From assembly GCF_963675165.1 (NCBI RefSeq), contig NC_087389.1:2142001-2206000 (forward strand): a stretch of DNA of 64,000 nt. Direction: 5' to 3'. Position 1 is the first letter of the stretch. The number at the start of each line of letters is the position of its first letter. Below the pieces are notes generated by a model. That model saw only the letters and a program-made list of their open reading frames with translations, did not search any database and was not told where the DNA came from. Both the position numbers and the translations under genes were made by a program. Positions 10,901-19,935 of this stretch are shown piece by piece. The stretch is from Halichondria panicea (lineage: Eukaryota > Porifera > Demospongiae > Suberitida > Halichondriidae).

Positions 10901-13900
10901 AGTAGAAAAAAATAACAGATTTGCTATGCACAAGACTGCAAAGGCACCTCCAGTATCACAGCACCTGACTAAATATATGCCTCGGTTGCACATGTGCAGC
11001 GAGGTATACGGTAGTGTGTTTGTGTGTGTGTGTGTATCATCACTTCTATAGCTGCTCAACAGTTACAATTGCAGTAAGAGCTTCTATAGCAAGGTTTTAT
11101 TGGCTTTGATTTGTATACATTTGCAAAATAAAGCTTTGTTCGAGTTAAGGCTAGTTTTGCTTAGCACTGCATAAGATCAGTATCCACGATAATTACTTTG
11201 ACAGCCACCTGTACGAGTGTGACCACACTTATAACTCAGTCATGTCCTCCTTCCAGATGAATATCACCAGCTATATAGCTACCATGCACTGTACAAGCTA
11301 GCTGATGCTTTAGCAACGTAGAACTTGGGCTATTTTGAAAACAGCATTTCTACAACAGAGTACCTATAGCTACCATGCACTGTACAAGCTAGCTGATGCT
11401 TTAGCAACGTAGAACTTGGGCTATTTTGAAAACAGCATTTCTACAACAGAGTACCGTAGAAACTGACCTTACTCGACTATAAGCGTATCTTTATTTTAAG
11501 CACATGCTCAACTGCAGGTTTTTTGTACTCAAATTGAAGCCCTTTTAGTGAAAATTTAGAGCTAAGTTTGTTTAATTATTTATGAGCTACCATAACCATT
11601 AATTTTACAATTACACCGTGCCAGTGCATTATTAATCGTACTAGCACATTGATTTATTACTCAATTTTCGATTTAGTTTTAAAACACCATGTGAACTACA
11701 TTTTCGTATGAATAAAAAAATCTACCGAGAATTTAGCTCTGTATATAAATAGCGAATAATTTTCGTTGGTGCAAATTTTTGTATGAACTATACCCTTTCG
11801 TTTTTTTAATATTCGTACAGCTCAGGTAGTGACGTTGAATTTATTGCGGTAAAATAATTTCGTAGTTTTAATTTTCGTATGATGCTCTTAATGAACGAAC
11901 ATTTCCATCATACAAAATAATCTGCCATACGGTATTCGTGTGCAAACTGATCTTCACAAAATTCCCCCCACAAAAACGTAGGCGTGGTTTACCAGAACGC
12001 ATGCAATGCAGTGCAGTTAATGAATTCAAACAAATCGTTTACTCACAATAATCACCGTGTTCGAGGAATGTTTTACCCCACGAAAACCACCCGCTATATA
12101 ATACGGTATAATTATGTTATATACAGAGAGCTCGAAAATGACTGCATTATAGGCGCATTCTCGAATATAAGCGTATAGTGCTCTGCTATTGACCCCATGA
12201 GCATATGTGCTAATAATACAGTTTCTACGGTAGTCTTTCTTGAGTCTTCACATAAACAAAGACAAAACCATGGATGGGCACACGTAGTAGAATGTAGGCA
12301 CGTAGTAAGCACACGTATGGATTGAAGACCTCGAAATAAAGCCGTACCTATCTATATTGTAGCCAACATGCTTAGCTTTTGTTCGAGAAAGCAGCTTTTA
12401 TAACAAAATCTATAACTTATGTTGTTGAGGCATTCTATGCTATATATAAACGTATTGCTTTGACAACCAGGTAAACAGACTTTGACAAACAATGTAATAT
12501 ACTCGCAGCGGCCTACACCTCTATGCAATTAGCTATATCTAAAATAGTAATAATATTATCGGGACCCTAGCAGTTGTAATCAATAAGAATGCAGTCTCAC
12601 ACAAAATATACATACAATTATGCACAGCATGCTATATAAGCCCATCACCTCACGAGTGCACTGACAGGAGGAGGTGAGGAGGACAGCCACTCCATTGTCA
12701 GCAACCAGAGCTGTAGAGATCAGTCGCACCACCTGAACACAACACAACGGGAAAGGAAAACACTAAGTTCATGCAGTGTTACGTACAATTAATGTACCGT
12801 ATATGCTTGATCAGAGGCCGCGCTTGTATAAAGGCCGCACTCAAATAGTAGCCTCCCTTGCTAGCAAAATGAAACATTTAGTAGCCGCTCTCAAATAGTA
12901 GCCTCAGTGAACTTTGACTCTAGCATTTCTGCACGAGGCAGCAAAAAAATTATTAATACTAACAGCTAGCTACATGTACGTAGCTTCTGGGTACAAGTAG
13001 CAGCTTGTTAGTGCTTCACAAAGACTTTCTCATGGCAGATATTCAAGTTTATGCAGGTGAAAAGAACTTTTGATGACAAACTAAAGGTTGTTGAATTAGC
13101 TGGAGCTAATAAACGCCGCTCTTGAACAGTGGCCTCTCTCGAATTGTAGCCTCCTCTTCCAGCAAAATGAAACATTTAGTAGCCGCGGCTCCTGATCAAG
13201 CATATACGGTATTCATAAATTATGGCTTCAACATGGGGAACAAGTGTCAGTTAGTAAGTTTAAATATGGTGGCCTAGAGAGTTCACAGAGTTGACCTTCG
13301 CTAGTGGAGAGTATGATTGACCTTCGCAGTGGATAGTACGCTTAACCTTCGCTAGTTCACCTTCGCTGTGGAGAGTTCTAGTAAAAAGTCATCTTCTAGC
13401 TAGAAACTTTTACCTAGGTAAGTAGCAGAGTGCTGACCTTATGCTTGACTGTTGCTATATACACACACAGATGATATTATAGAGCCATAACTGGTCAACT
13501 GGCCTTAAACAGTGGTCACAACGCGAGGCTACAGTTGAGCTTGTTTGTGTGTGTGCTGATGTTTGTGCCTATACTACAAGTACGTTGATCTAGTTGTATA
13601 GGTTATCTCAACCAGCTTACTGTTCAACCGCAGCCTAGTGTTGTGCCTGCTGTCCAAGGCCGGTCATGGCTCTATAATAATAGCTCCGTATAATTATAGC
13701 AAACACCAAGTATAAGGTCAGCACCCCGCTACGTACCTAGGTAAAGGTCTCTAGCTAGAGGTAAGTTTTTACAATTAACTCTCAACTAGCGATGGCGAAC
13801 TCTCTACTAGTGAAGGTTAATCGTACTGTCCACTAGTGACGGTCAACTCTGTGAACTCTCTGGCCCACCATAGTTTATAGCAGAAATGTACAATTTGAAA

Positions 13901-16900
13901 GCAGATCGAAGCCTACTACTTTACTGTACATGTGGCCTGGTGAGCAACAACACTATCATGAATTTTCACATTAGAAATTAGTTTTAGCTACTATAATAGT
14001 GCTGACATTGTCTGTAAACAACATTAGTATTATATTACACGTCACATTCTATTTACGTAGTACACGTGTAGCCCGCTGAACAATTGCTTAATACGGTACG
14101 CTCGTATAAGTCCAAAACAATTATCATAAAAATGTGTGGGGGTAAGAGCTGTAGCTGTGTGACGTGGCTAGGTAGTGCTAAACTTAAAATAGTCAATAGT
14201 GCAACGGACATAGACAGCATACTATTATATACAGAGACTGCAAAGAGGAGATTGCTAGCATGCACATTGTATGTTAAGCTTATAGCGTAATAAGACATAG
14301 AAAAGTTAAGTTCCTGATCTACAGTAGATGACTAGTCGGTACAGTAAATGTACACACTTTATGAATGCTTTTTCAAACGTACTACGTGGGTACCTAAACG
14401 GAATGGGAACTGGTATAATTATATTAACCACTAACCTAAGCATTGATTGTGATACAACAAACACAGTGTTTCTGAGGTATTTGAACTCACTTGGAGCTGG
14501 TTAGTATATCCCGACTGCCTATGAGCCTCATCAGGCATGGTCTGTAGACATATGTCATAGCAGTTGACGGGTACACAGGGAGAGGGTGGGGAGCAGCTGC
14601 AGAGGAGTCCTACGATAACAGGGGAACGGACCAGGTGGGTAAGGAGGGAGAGAGTGGCTCGGACGATGGCGGGATCATCTTTGTCCAAACACGGGCCTAG
14701 AACGTCATCGGCCAGCAGGGAGGAAAACCTGTGGAGAGCAGTTGTGGTATAATTAAAGTACAGTTTCAGTTGTGTGAACTGTTCTGGCAAATTGCCCTAT
14801 ATAAGTCACCACATCTTTATGATTATCATGCATACTATAGTACATCGTTGAGTAGAATAAATGGCAACACTATACATTATACCACACAATGAAATGCTCA
14901 CTGTTGGAGAGCGTCGATGGAGCAGTGTTCAGCCAGAGTACTCAAGATTTTCAAACATGTGACTACGTTCTTTTTTGACTCACGCTAGAGAGGTTAAACA
15001 ATGTGTCTTTAATATAGCGTAGAGGCTGGTACTAGTGGTGGGATGTTTTATACTAAAATTAATAAATAACATATCTACTTGTGAATTACACTGTAGATTG
15101 TACAACAGCTTGCATGTACCTACTAATCTACAGTAGTCAGGAGCAATTAATTTACCCATGGCGGTGCTGGCATCTCCAACAGCACATTGAACAGTCCCCC
15201 TCCATCACTAACCCTCACCCGAGAGGCAGGCAAAGAGAAGCTCTGGTCAAGCACATTGGAGTTCTGAGGAGTCATCTGTACACAAAACAACATTGGCTTA
15301 ACTGCTTAGAGGGAATATTAATTTTTTGTGGGCATGGACTATACATTCGGTAGTTTAAGTAATCCCCGGGTCACAGTATAGTCACAATTATGAGAGCTAA
15401 ATGAGTGTAATCAGGGGCTAATTGCTTGAGCTGCACCGTGCCTGTCAAACCTTCTCTGAGTGGAACATAGAATGAAAAGTATATGTGTCAATTAACTTAG
15501 ATTGTGAGCACATGCATCCTACCTTTTTCTGGGTCCAGACACAAGTGGAGAGATTGCAGCTATGGTGATTGATGTTGCACAGCTGTTGTTTCTTCCACTG
15601 CTTGCCCTCCGCAGGCTGTGATTGATAGTCCTAGGGGCAACATAAAAATTGGAAATGTAACAAGAACCAAAATACAAAAACACAAGCAAGATACTGCAAT
15701 GCAATAATTAACTCACATTCTCTGCTTTTGTGGGGCTGTCAGGAGTGCATGATCGATCCCTCTTGAAGGACAGTCTCCTGGATACCTCAGCAAGATCTGG
15801 AGGAGCAGGTTTCAATATCGTGCTAACAACTCCCTCCCTGTCCAGAAAAGATCCCGTGCTTGAAGGGGCTTGTACGTTTATGGACGATCTCGGTCGACTA
15901 TCGAAAATCAGCTTAGATGGTTGGTACAAAATCTGCTCTCTCACACACTGATAGTAGCTCACAAGGGTGTACAGGATTTCAAGAAACTTTGAAACGAGCT
16001 GCTGATCACATTTCAAAGGGGAGAATAGCTCAGAGCTTGCTTTACTCGATCCAGTGCTTGAAATAGATTTGTGAGAGCCGAGGCTCATACTCGAGTCTGT
16101 AGTGTCGCCACCATCCAAGATGCTTGTATTGGCTGTGCCCTTGGCCTTTGCAGACTGATCTGCGTGGTACTGCAAAACAGTGGCTGTGACGTTCCTAATA
16201 AGTAGGTGCAGATTAGAGTTCTCCAGCATTCTTGAGTGGAGCTTATTTGGACAAAAAGAGGTGGCACACGCAGTAGTAGTTCTAGAAATAGAGGAGAGAT
16301 CAGCAGACTGAAGCAAGGCACCAATACTTACTTCCAGGCCTTTCTTGTCAATACTGGAAAACAGAGAGCTTGTCCTTTCATCATATGCACAGTTAATAGG
16401 AGTGTTGTTGGCAGAGAGAGACTGCAATAGAGAACTTCCAGGTTTTTCCATTCTTGGCCTGGCCAAATCCATTCTAGCCAATGTGTGTGGCTTTAAGAGC
16501 TGCATCCTCTTTTGTCTAACAGGTGTGCAGGCAGATGGAGAAGACTCAGAGGTAGACAATAAAGAGCTGTCCAGGGCCTTGACAGGAGTAACAAACGAGG
16601 TGGAATATCCAGAGAAGGTTTTGGGCTTTGGCTGTACTCGTAGGAGAGAGAGTAATCCAGTGATACTGTTTTGACTGTCTTCAGAGCCAGACTGAGAGGA
16701 TTCTTCATCAGATGACTGACTGTCTTTATCTGACACGACCACTGGGGAGGGTTCAGCTTCTTCTTGTTCATTAGTGCTCAGAAAAACAGGAGGCTTCAGA
16801 AGATCACGTCTGACTAGAAGCATGAGTAGTTGAGGGTCATCCAACTCCCTACCCTGGACACTTAAGATCATTGAAGGGTCGACACTGACCGATCCAGGGG

Positions 16901-19616
16901 GCTTATTACAGGGACTAGTATTCTTCGTGTTTTTTGATCCCGTTTTTCCACTGAGACTGTTCAAAGGCGTTGTGGTTGGGCTGCGAGCAACTCGAACTTT
17001 CTTGGACTTTACCACCTCTGGTTTCTTATCCGAAAGGCTTACTGATCTGGCTCTCTTGGGCTTGACATGAACTGGAGTGACCTCAGCACTATTAATCTGC
17101 GAACGAGGCATGAAACTCTCTGTTGACAAGAATGTGGTGCTAGAGGTTTTGCTAGATATAGCAGTCTTAATCGGTCTTGATGTAGGAATTGGCTTGCTAG
17201 TGCCTGGTGATTTTTTGTGCTGTTCCAAAAGTAGGTATTTTTCACGAAGGCTTACTATTTCCTGTTCCTGAAATTGTAGTTTGGCTGTTAGAGAATCTTT
17301 TTCCTTGGACAGTTGTGTTTGCACAATATTTTTCTCAATGGTGAGCCTGGATTGGATCTCCCGCATTTGCTCCTCACGTTTCCTCAATTCACTGAGCAGC
17401 CTATCCTTCTCACTCCTCAATACCTTCACCTCCCCATCCTTAGTAAAGTTGTCCTCACGCAATTCGTCCATGGCTTGTTGGATAGGGTCTGATTGAGCTG
17501 AGGGATTGGTGGACGGGTCTCTCCGATAAGAATAACATTGTTTGGTGGTGGTGGGAACAGTGATACCTGTATTCGTACTGTGTGTAGGTGTATCAAGAGT
17601 ATCTGTCGGGGGTACACTTCGCTGACTCTGTTCGTACTCATCTAAGGCAGCTGCTCCAACTTCATCAAAATCATCATCATCAAATTCGGCTATCGATACT
17701 TTTTGCACTTTCGATGCCAACCCACGAGACCCAGAGTTGGGCCCTGCATGTAAGCAGAATACATATTACTACTAATGATTGCATTACACTAAAATTAATA
17801 CTGATTACTAGTCTTGGGTGGTAACATATCCGAATATAATATTTGCGTCCAACTTTTTGTCACATAACAATATTTTTACTTTAATTATGCTCTCCAAATA
17901 GTGGGCTCAAGACTAAGATAAACTAGCTATCCCAGTAATATTACAGCTTGCAGATTTAGCTCAGCTTTAGGGTGCTAATAAGGCCATCCACTTAGGCTAC
18001 CGTAGAAAATAGATTATTAGCACTCACTCAATTGTAAACATCTCTTTATTTTAAGCGCATTGTCTCGAATTGAAGCCCTTTTCCAATTATGCGAAGGATA
18101 CTAGTGAATTAGAATTGAGTCAGCTGATTTTGTGAATGGTAGCTATAGCTGGTAATATCCATACTCTCTGGGGACTCTGGGCACGCTGTTACTAGTAACA
18201 GCGTAAATGAGGTGGATTTGGACCTTTTGTTTCAGTTTCTAGTCAATATGAAAATTATAATACAGTATGATATCTAGTTAAGGGTTGCCTACTTGCCTAG
18301 CTTGCTCCCTTTCTAGCTAGCTATTGAGTCATTCCTCATCACAAAGATGGGTGAGGCTCAAAAATGACTACATTATAACCGCATCCTCGAATAGGAGGAA
18401 GGAATATTTGGAGGGTCCTGTGTTTCCCGTGTTGTTACATGACACTATTTCTATACATGCAGTTTCTTGGTTAAATCATAGCCAGCAGGTGGAGTAATTT
18501 AGGCCCCTACCAGAAAGATATCGTGAACAGTTTTTACATTCTTAAGCGCAACAAGCCTCGAATCCACACACTACAAATGCCTAGCATCACGTGAGACGTC
18601 GTTGCCTACCCCTCTTATTTTGTACATCTATGGCTACTGTACTTATTCGATTTAAGGCGACACTAATTACGAAGCCAGAGGTTGTTTCTGTTGGAGGTTG
18701 AAAAGTTATGTTGAAGTCCTGGTGTCGGTCGCATTTAGAGGCTACTCTACTACCCTCGATTATAGGCCGCTTAAATTACATTTTTTTAGCGGCCTGGAAT
18801 TGAGGCTATGGTTTGACCTCTATTTAGGACACGACATAAAAAAATAATTGTCAACGCAGCAGTCGCTTTTAGAGGTCAGAAAATTGATTGAGGGTGTCGC
18901 ACAAGTCGCATTAAATCGAATAAGTACGGTAATAGAGAGGGCTTTGTGTCAAGCCCAACATCATTGTTCTAGATCTAGTTGTGGATATTCAGTACATCGT
19001 AGGTCATGTTAAGGCCACTCCAAATGAGACTGTAGTTTCCCGTCAGAGACTCTAGTAAATTATAAGCGGATGTGAGCAGTATTATCATTATTCATTATTA
19101 TGAATATCATTATAAATTGATAACGTCATCAATGAATTTAATTAAGTAGCCACAAAAATTCAGCCAACCATGTGCTTGGAGGCAACAAAGAATAATAAAA
19201 AACTAATTTCAATATTTCATTGGATAATTAGAGAAATAATGGCCATAATGAGGTAGCTAAAGCAAGAAGCGCGAGTTGGACGGGAAACTACAGTCTCATT
19301 TGGAGTGGCCTAAAACTACTTGTGCAACCTAGCAAGTTTAAAATGGTGGCTATTAATTAATGTATAACGTATACTATACTAGATCTAGCATTGACATGAT
19401 CTATTTACCCTTGGCAATGGATCCTCCAGCAGTTTTATCTGTACATGTGGCAGCAGATCCAGGTGACCTCTTACGCTTACGAGGCTGTTGGCTTGTATCA
19501 ACTGACGGTTTGTTGGCAGAATAGACAAAAGCACGTCCTTTAGATGATCTCGACATGCTTTCTGGCCATGTGGGCAAGCTGAGCAGAGTCTTGGTATGGG
19601 TGGTAAAGGTCTGCAT
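1910..19616 (-). CDS. ATRIP: ATR-interacting protein ATRIP (12-exon model, one exon unresolved)
   Basis: ATRIP recruits ATR kinase to RPA-coated single-stranded DNA in the nucleus. Exons (5' to 3'): 19409-19616, 15717-17743, 15523-15630, 15156-15275, 14902-14969, 14491-14728, 12649-12732, 4373-4449, one not found, 3738-3784, 3243-3381, 1910-1995. Phases agree at every resolved junction, and the missing exon must be 2 mod 3 long. About 1066 residues are resolved (human 791). Exon 1 carries a basic run (PRKRKR), a likely NLS. Exon 2 carries the acidic patch FDDDDFDEV (RPA70-binding type), then a coiled coil with DGEVKVLRSEKDR, then a Ser-rich linker. Later exons match the human C-terminal helical region: CLKILSTLAEH, RLQWLAVK, VISLLHKISIHD, and an acidic tail with VTDLLECAEDLDD before TGA. 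Start: the exon 1 ATG at 19616 follows an in-frame stop, and a second ATG lies at 19556. Intron 7 is about 8.2 kb and contains two other genes. Confidence 0.87.
2019..2516. mobile_element. MITE, GGATTGGAAACGGAAGT family, copy 1
   Basis: The left end reads AAAGAGGAGAGGGATTGGAA and the right end is its reverse complement (CCAATCCCTCTCCTCTTT). The subterminal GGAAACGGAAGTA is also inverted near 2490. There is no transposase. It lies in ATRIP intron 11, just upstream of the last exon. Two other copies (31811-32232 and 39991-40519) show 9-bp target duplications; here the flanks no longer match. Confidence 0.8.
2923..3144. mobile_element. Short MITE with near-perfect terminal inverted repeats
   Basis: About 37 bp at the left (starting TATCAAGGGCGTATAAAAGA) is inverted at the right (ending TCTTTTATACGCCCTTGATA). 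A second inverted pair, CAGAGTTCAAACGTGGGCGG and its complement, lies inside. It is about 220 bp, non-coding, and inside ATRIP intron 11. Confidence 0.85.
4763..5871 (+). CDS. ZAR1-like protein with three CxxC zinc-binding units
   Basis: Four exons (4763-4789, 4843-5004, 5147-5299, 5455-5871), all in phase 0, give 252 residues. The C-terminal unit (FGFFTCKDCGNEWQSAYTW ... CRRC ... CEKCKELGYNC) matches the 3CxxC zinc finger of ZAR1/ZAR1L, proteins that bind maternal mRNA in vertebrate oocytes. Two earlier units, CAGCGNGW...CENC in exon 2 and CDMCGEKW...CVAC in exon 3, repeat the first half of that fold, so the gene seems built from three related modules, about one per exon. The acidic Ser/Thr-rich tail ends in KNFHI. 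It lies on the opposite strand inside ATRIP intron 7. The family assignment is firm for the last unit only; an RNA-binding role is inference. Confidence 0.8.
5885..5912 (+). other. Perfect 13-bp hairpin after the ZAR1-like stop
   Basis: TTCTGTTTGCAAT, a 2-base loop, then ATTGCAAACAGAA, starting 13 bases after the TAA. It would lie in the 3' UTR of the ZAR1-like gene. The decayed copy at about 7978 keeps only one arm (ATTGCAAACAGAA), so the arm pair is either recent here or lost there. It has no T-run and no known terminator role in animals. Confidence 0.5.
6077..6604. repeat. Interspersed inverted-repeat element, GGCCGATTAAAATACGG family, copy 1
   Basis: The ends are imperfect inverted repeats: TAGCCTCGAGACCAGGCCG at the left and ATTTTAATCGGCCTGG at the right. 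Inside, GTTGTCGAGAAGGCTTGCAC and its complement form a second inverted pair around AGAAGAGGCTCTCATCTAC-like sequence. Copies at 40557-41127 and 54706-55247 share ends and interior. It is non-coding. Confidence 0.75.
6939..7506. mobile_element. MITE, TACCGTAGAAACTGGATTAT type, copy 1
   Basis: The left end TACCGTAGAAACTGGATTAT is inverted at the right (ATAATCCAGTTTCTACGGTA). Further inside, TATAAGCGTAT and related strings are also inverted. It is about 570 bp, has no transposase, and lies within the ZAR1-like pseudogene. A second copy is at 11452-12232, a degraded one near 18001-18400, and a piece of the interior appears inverted at about 10590-10710. Confidence 0.85.
7594..7696. repeat. Half copy of a TAGTCTGGGGGCCAGACC element
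   Basis: It begins TTAGTCTGGGGGCCAGACC, followed by GGGCAAAATCGAGAGAGCT, and ends near a CCCCTCTGAG string. The same end and interior occur in the complete element at 41195-41495. It sits between the two larger MITEs inside the ZAR1-like pseudogene. Confidence 0.6.
7726..7940. mobile_element. MITE, TACCGTATAGCGGGTAATTT type, with empty-site evidence
   Basis: The ends are TACCGTATAGCGGGTAATTT and AAATTACCCGCTATACGGTA; the inner arms contain ATATTCGTGG and CCACGAATAT. The uninterrupted sequence is preserved in the intact ZAR1-like exon 4 (GTGGCAGATTATCTTGAAAA). Here it reads GTGGCAGACTA, then the element, then TATCTTGAAAA. That defines a TA target duplication and exact element ends. It is about 211 bp and non-coding. 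Confidence 0.92.
8258..8708. mobile_element. MITE with CTTGCCCAATTATGC ends and a nested palindrome
   Basis: The outer ends are CTTGCCCAATTATGCTGGCA and the related GAGCATAATTGGGCAAG. Inside, 8389-8481 is a second palindrome with arms ACCAGGAGTGCATGA and TCATGCACTCCTGGT. It is non-coding. It lies just upstream of the HMGL/EF-hand gene, followed by a C-run at 8708-8720. Confidence 0.7.
8873..10546 (+). CDS. HMG-CoA-lyase-like (DRE-TIM metallolyase) barrel with C-terminal EF-hand
   Basis: One uninterrupted frame of 557 residues. The N-terminal half carries DNSIRESTVGQLRGHT (D29, R33, E34, Q39), matching the D-x-x-R-E/D...GQ strand of the HMGL / isopropylmalate synthase superfamily. HVHKKWGLAEA (H244, H246) matches the metal-binding HxH strand, but the usual Asp after the second His is Lys. 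GAAMGHACSSITLMNLIRMG follows as in the family. The C-terminus has a canonical EF-hand, D506 to E517 (DMDNDGFIDWNE). No signal peptide or membrane segment is visible. Substrate cannot be told; it may be a calcium-responsive acyl-CoA or 2-oxoacid enzyme. It is intronless while its neighbours are intron-rich, and it lies inside ATRIP intron 7 on the other strand, so retroposition or lateral transfer are options. The ATG at 8873 is the only good start seen. Confidence 0.8.
   Translation: MYQEKLDRMKAVIIDKGNTLKHLDCFVLDNSIRESTVGQLRGHTIDNKWKIYNEVKKCGFKNIIVAAFSHMTRVDDTFIKELMENGEDPSTLYAFSEVTAGISKGVIDRETIPVGLVRMKEYGLINPIIEFDLADKSVDWEFCSVQDICELIMKWMDWSRTNLSKDSKTFVNFRDFPMAMTQVPERVLAAVDYFASLPQEKRLLGIIFEEPTGNYLPKEVGVWTTVVREVMNDRKWSDGNLLVHVHKKWGLAEAVQLECLCSGANGIWASLAEEGAAMGHACSSITLMNLIRMGNKKVLELYNCTHLRKAAITVTNITTGDDPHSKQVVYGERALDISFDFGGIAGGRVGKGEFDIAEFFGEKPPVRISTLASTAMIITRLKDLFGSNPQFNQQIAEKMKEVMQEDLHSNRKEEYMSEAGLGVLFDRSGGKLTKKMGDVIANMEAGTDLEKRLVAEVKERWDTWDLQDEIQGDDALQFDSFYNGFMAPYFGCFKCDDTRAGLKAMDMDNDGFIDWNEFLVYLKWAIHEYDIKTADELLSITFRKGLIPAMRDELRQS
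10590..11256. repeat. Scrambled copy of ATRIP intron/exon sequence from 3240-4030
   Basis: 10690-10945 is the reverse complement of about 3750-4020 and includes the start of ATRIP exon 10. About 10945-11160 runs in the same direction as 3545-3740 (CCTCGGTTGCACATGTGCAG and a TG-repeat). 11168-11256 is the reverse complement of 3290-3370, a piece of ATRIP exon 11. 10590-10710 matches the inside of the 6939 MITE in reverse. None of it has a usable frame; it is a rearranged duplication beside the HMGL gene. Confidence 0.75.
11274..11455. repeat. Two identical 91-bp tandem units
   Basis: The unit starting TATAGCTACCATGCACTGTA and ending CTACAACAGAGTACC occurs twice head to tail (11274-11364 and 11365-11455) with no differences that I can see. 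The second unit ends where the TACCGTA-type element begins (11452). Perfect identity suggests a very recent duplication or an assembly artefact. Confidence 0.9.
11452..12232. mobile_element. MITE, TACCGTAGAAACTG type, copy 2, with a nested insert
   Basis: The left end TACCGTAGAAACTGACCTTA and the right end AATACAGTTTCTACGGTA match the 6939-7506 element. The interior is longer and contains sequence related to the 7726 element (ACCCGCTATATAATACGGTA near 12090) and TTCGTATGA strings, so at least one other element seems to have landed inside. It is in ATRIP intron 7. Confidence 0.75.
12795..13211. mobile_element. MITE, TACCGTATATGCTTGATCAG type
   Basis: TACCGTATATGCTTGATCAG at the left is inverted at the right (CTGATCAAGCATATACGGTA). 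Inside are repeated AAATAGTAGCCTCC and ATGAAACATTTAGTAGCCGC strings. About 417 bp, non-coding, in ATRIP intron 6. Confidence 0.85.
13264..13874. mobile_element. MITE with long stepped inverted repeats (GAGAGTTCACAGAGTTGACC)
   Basis: The left arm begins ATATGGTGGCCTAGAGAGTT and the right arm ends AACTCTCTGGCCCACCATAG. CACAGAGTTGACCTTCGCTA and its complement, then AGCTAGAAACTTTTACCTAG-like and ATAGAGCCATAACTGG pairs, continue the inversion toward the centre. About 610 bp, non-coding, in ATRIP intron 6. Confidence 0.75.
18001..18400. repeat. Degraded copy of the TACCGTAGAAACTG element
   Basis: It begins TACCGTAGAAAATAGATTAT and carries ATCTCTTTATTTTAAGCGCA and TTCCAATTATGCGAAGGA, as in 6939-7506. 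The right end is lost after ACATTATAACCGCATCCTCG. It lies in ATRIP intron 1. Confidence 0.7.
18635..18931. mobile_element. MITE, TAC(T/C)GTACTTATTCGATTTAA type
   Basis: The left end TACTGTACTTATTCGATTTA is inverted at the right (TTAAATCGAATAAGTACGGTA). The interior has GCGGCCT... strings but no transposase. About 297 bp, in ATRIP intron 1. The right terminus is the same ACGGTA seen in other elements here. Confidence 0.8.
19014..19314. mobile_element. MITE with AGGCCACTCCAAATGAGACT ends
   Basis: About 34 bp at the left (AGGCCACTCCAAATGAGACT, continuing GTAGTTTCCCGTC) is inverted at the right (ending AGTCTCATTTGGAGTGGCCT). About 300 bp, AT-rich interior, non-coding, in ATRIP intron 1 about 90 bp from exon 1. 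Confidence 0.85.
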
Positions 19617-19935
19617 ATGGACTTACATGAATTAATCCTCGTTTAATCGGCCTGGATGGGCATTGCCCCATACCAGCATGCTTTGCAAGACTGTTCCTTG
19701 GAACAAGCCATGCATTAATTGTACAATATTTATTTATTCATTTCATGTACTTCACAACCATTAATGGCACAAATAGGGTGTACAACACCAAATCAAAAAT
19801 AAACAATCCATACCTAATAATTATACCTAATAATTATACCTGTGTAATAGCATGATCAAAGAATTTAGCTAAGTGATATGAACCATCTGCCTGTGCAATA
19901 GAATTGATTGATTGGTGTGCTCTCATGACAATAAA

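Noticed and set aside
12100..12312. Separate gene from the frames near 12112-12312
   Set aside because: They overlap the right end of the 11452-12232 element and show no coding signature.
14053..14298. Two short frames facing each other (81 and 68 residues)
   Set aside because: Lie in ATRIP intron 6, no motif, no splice or start context that stands out.
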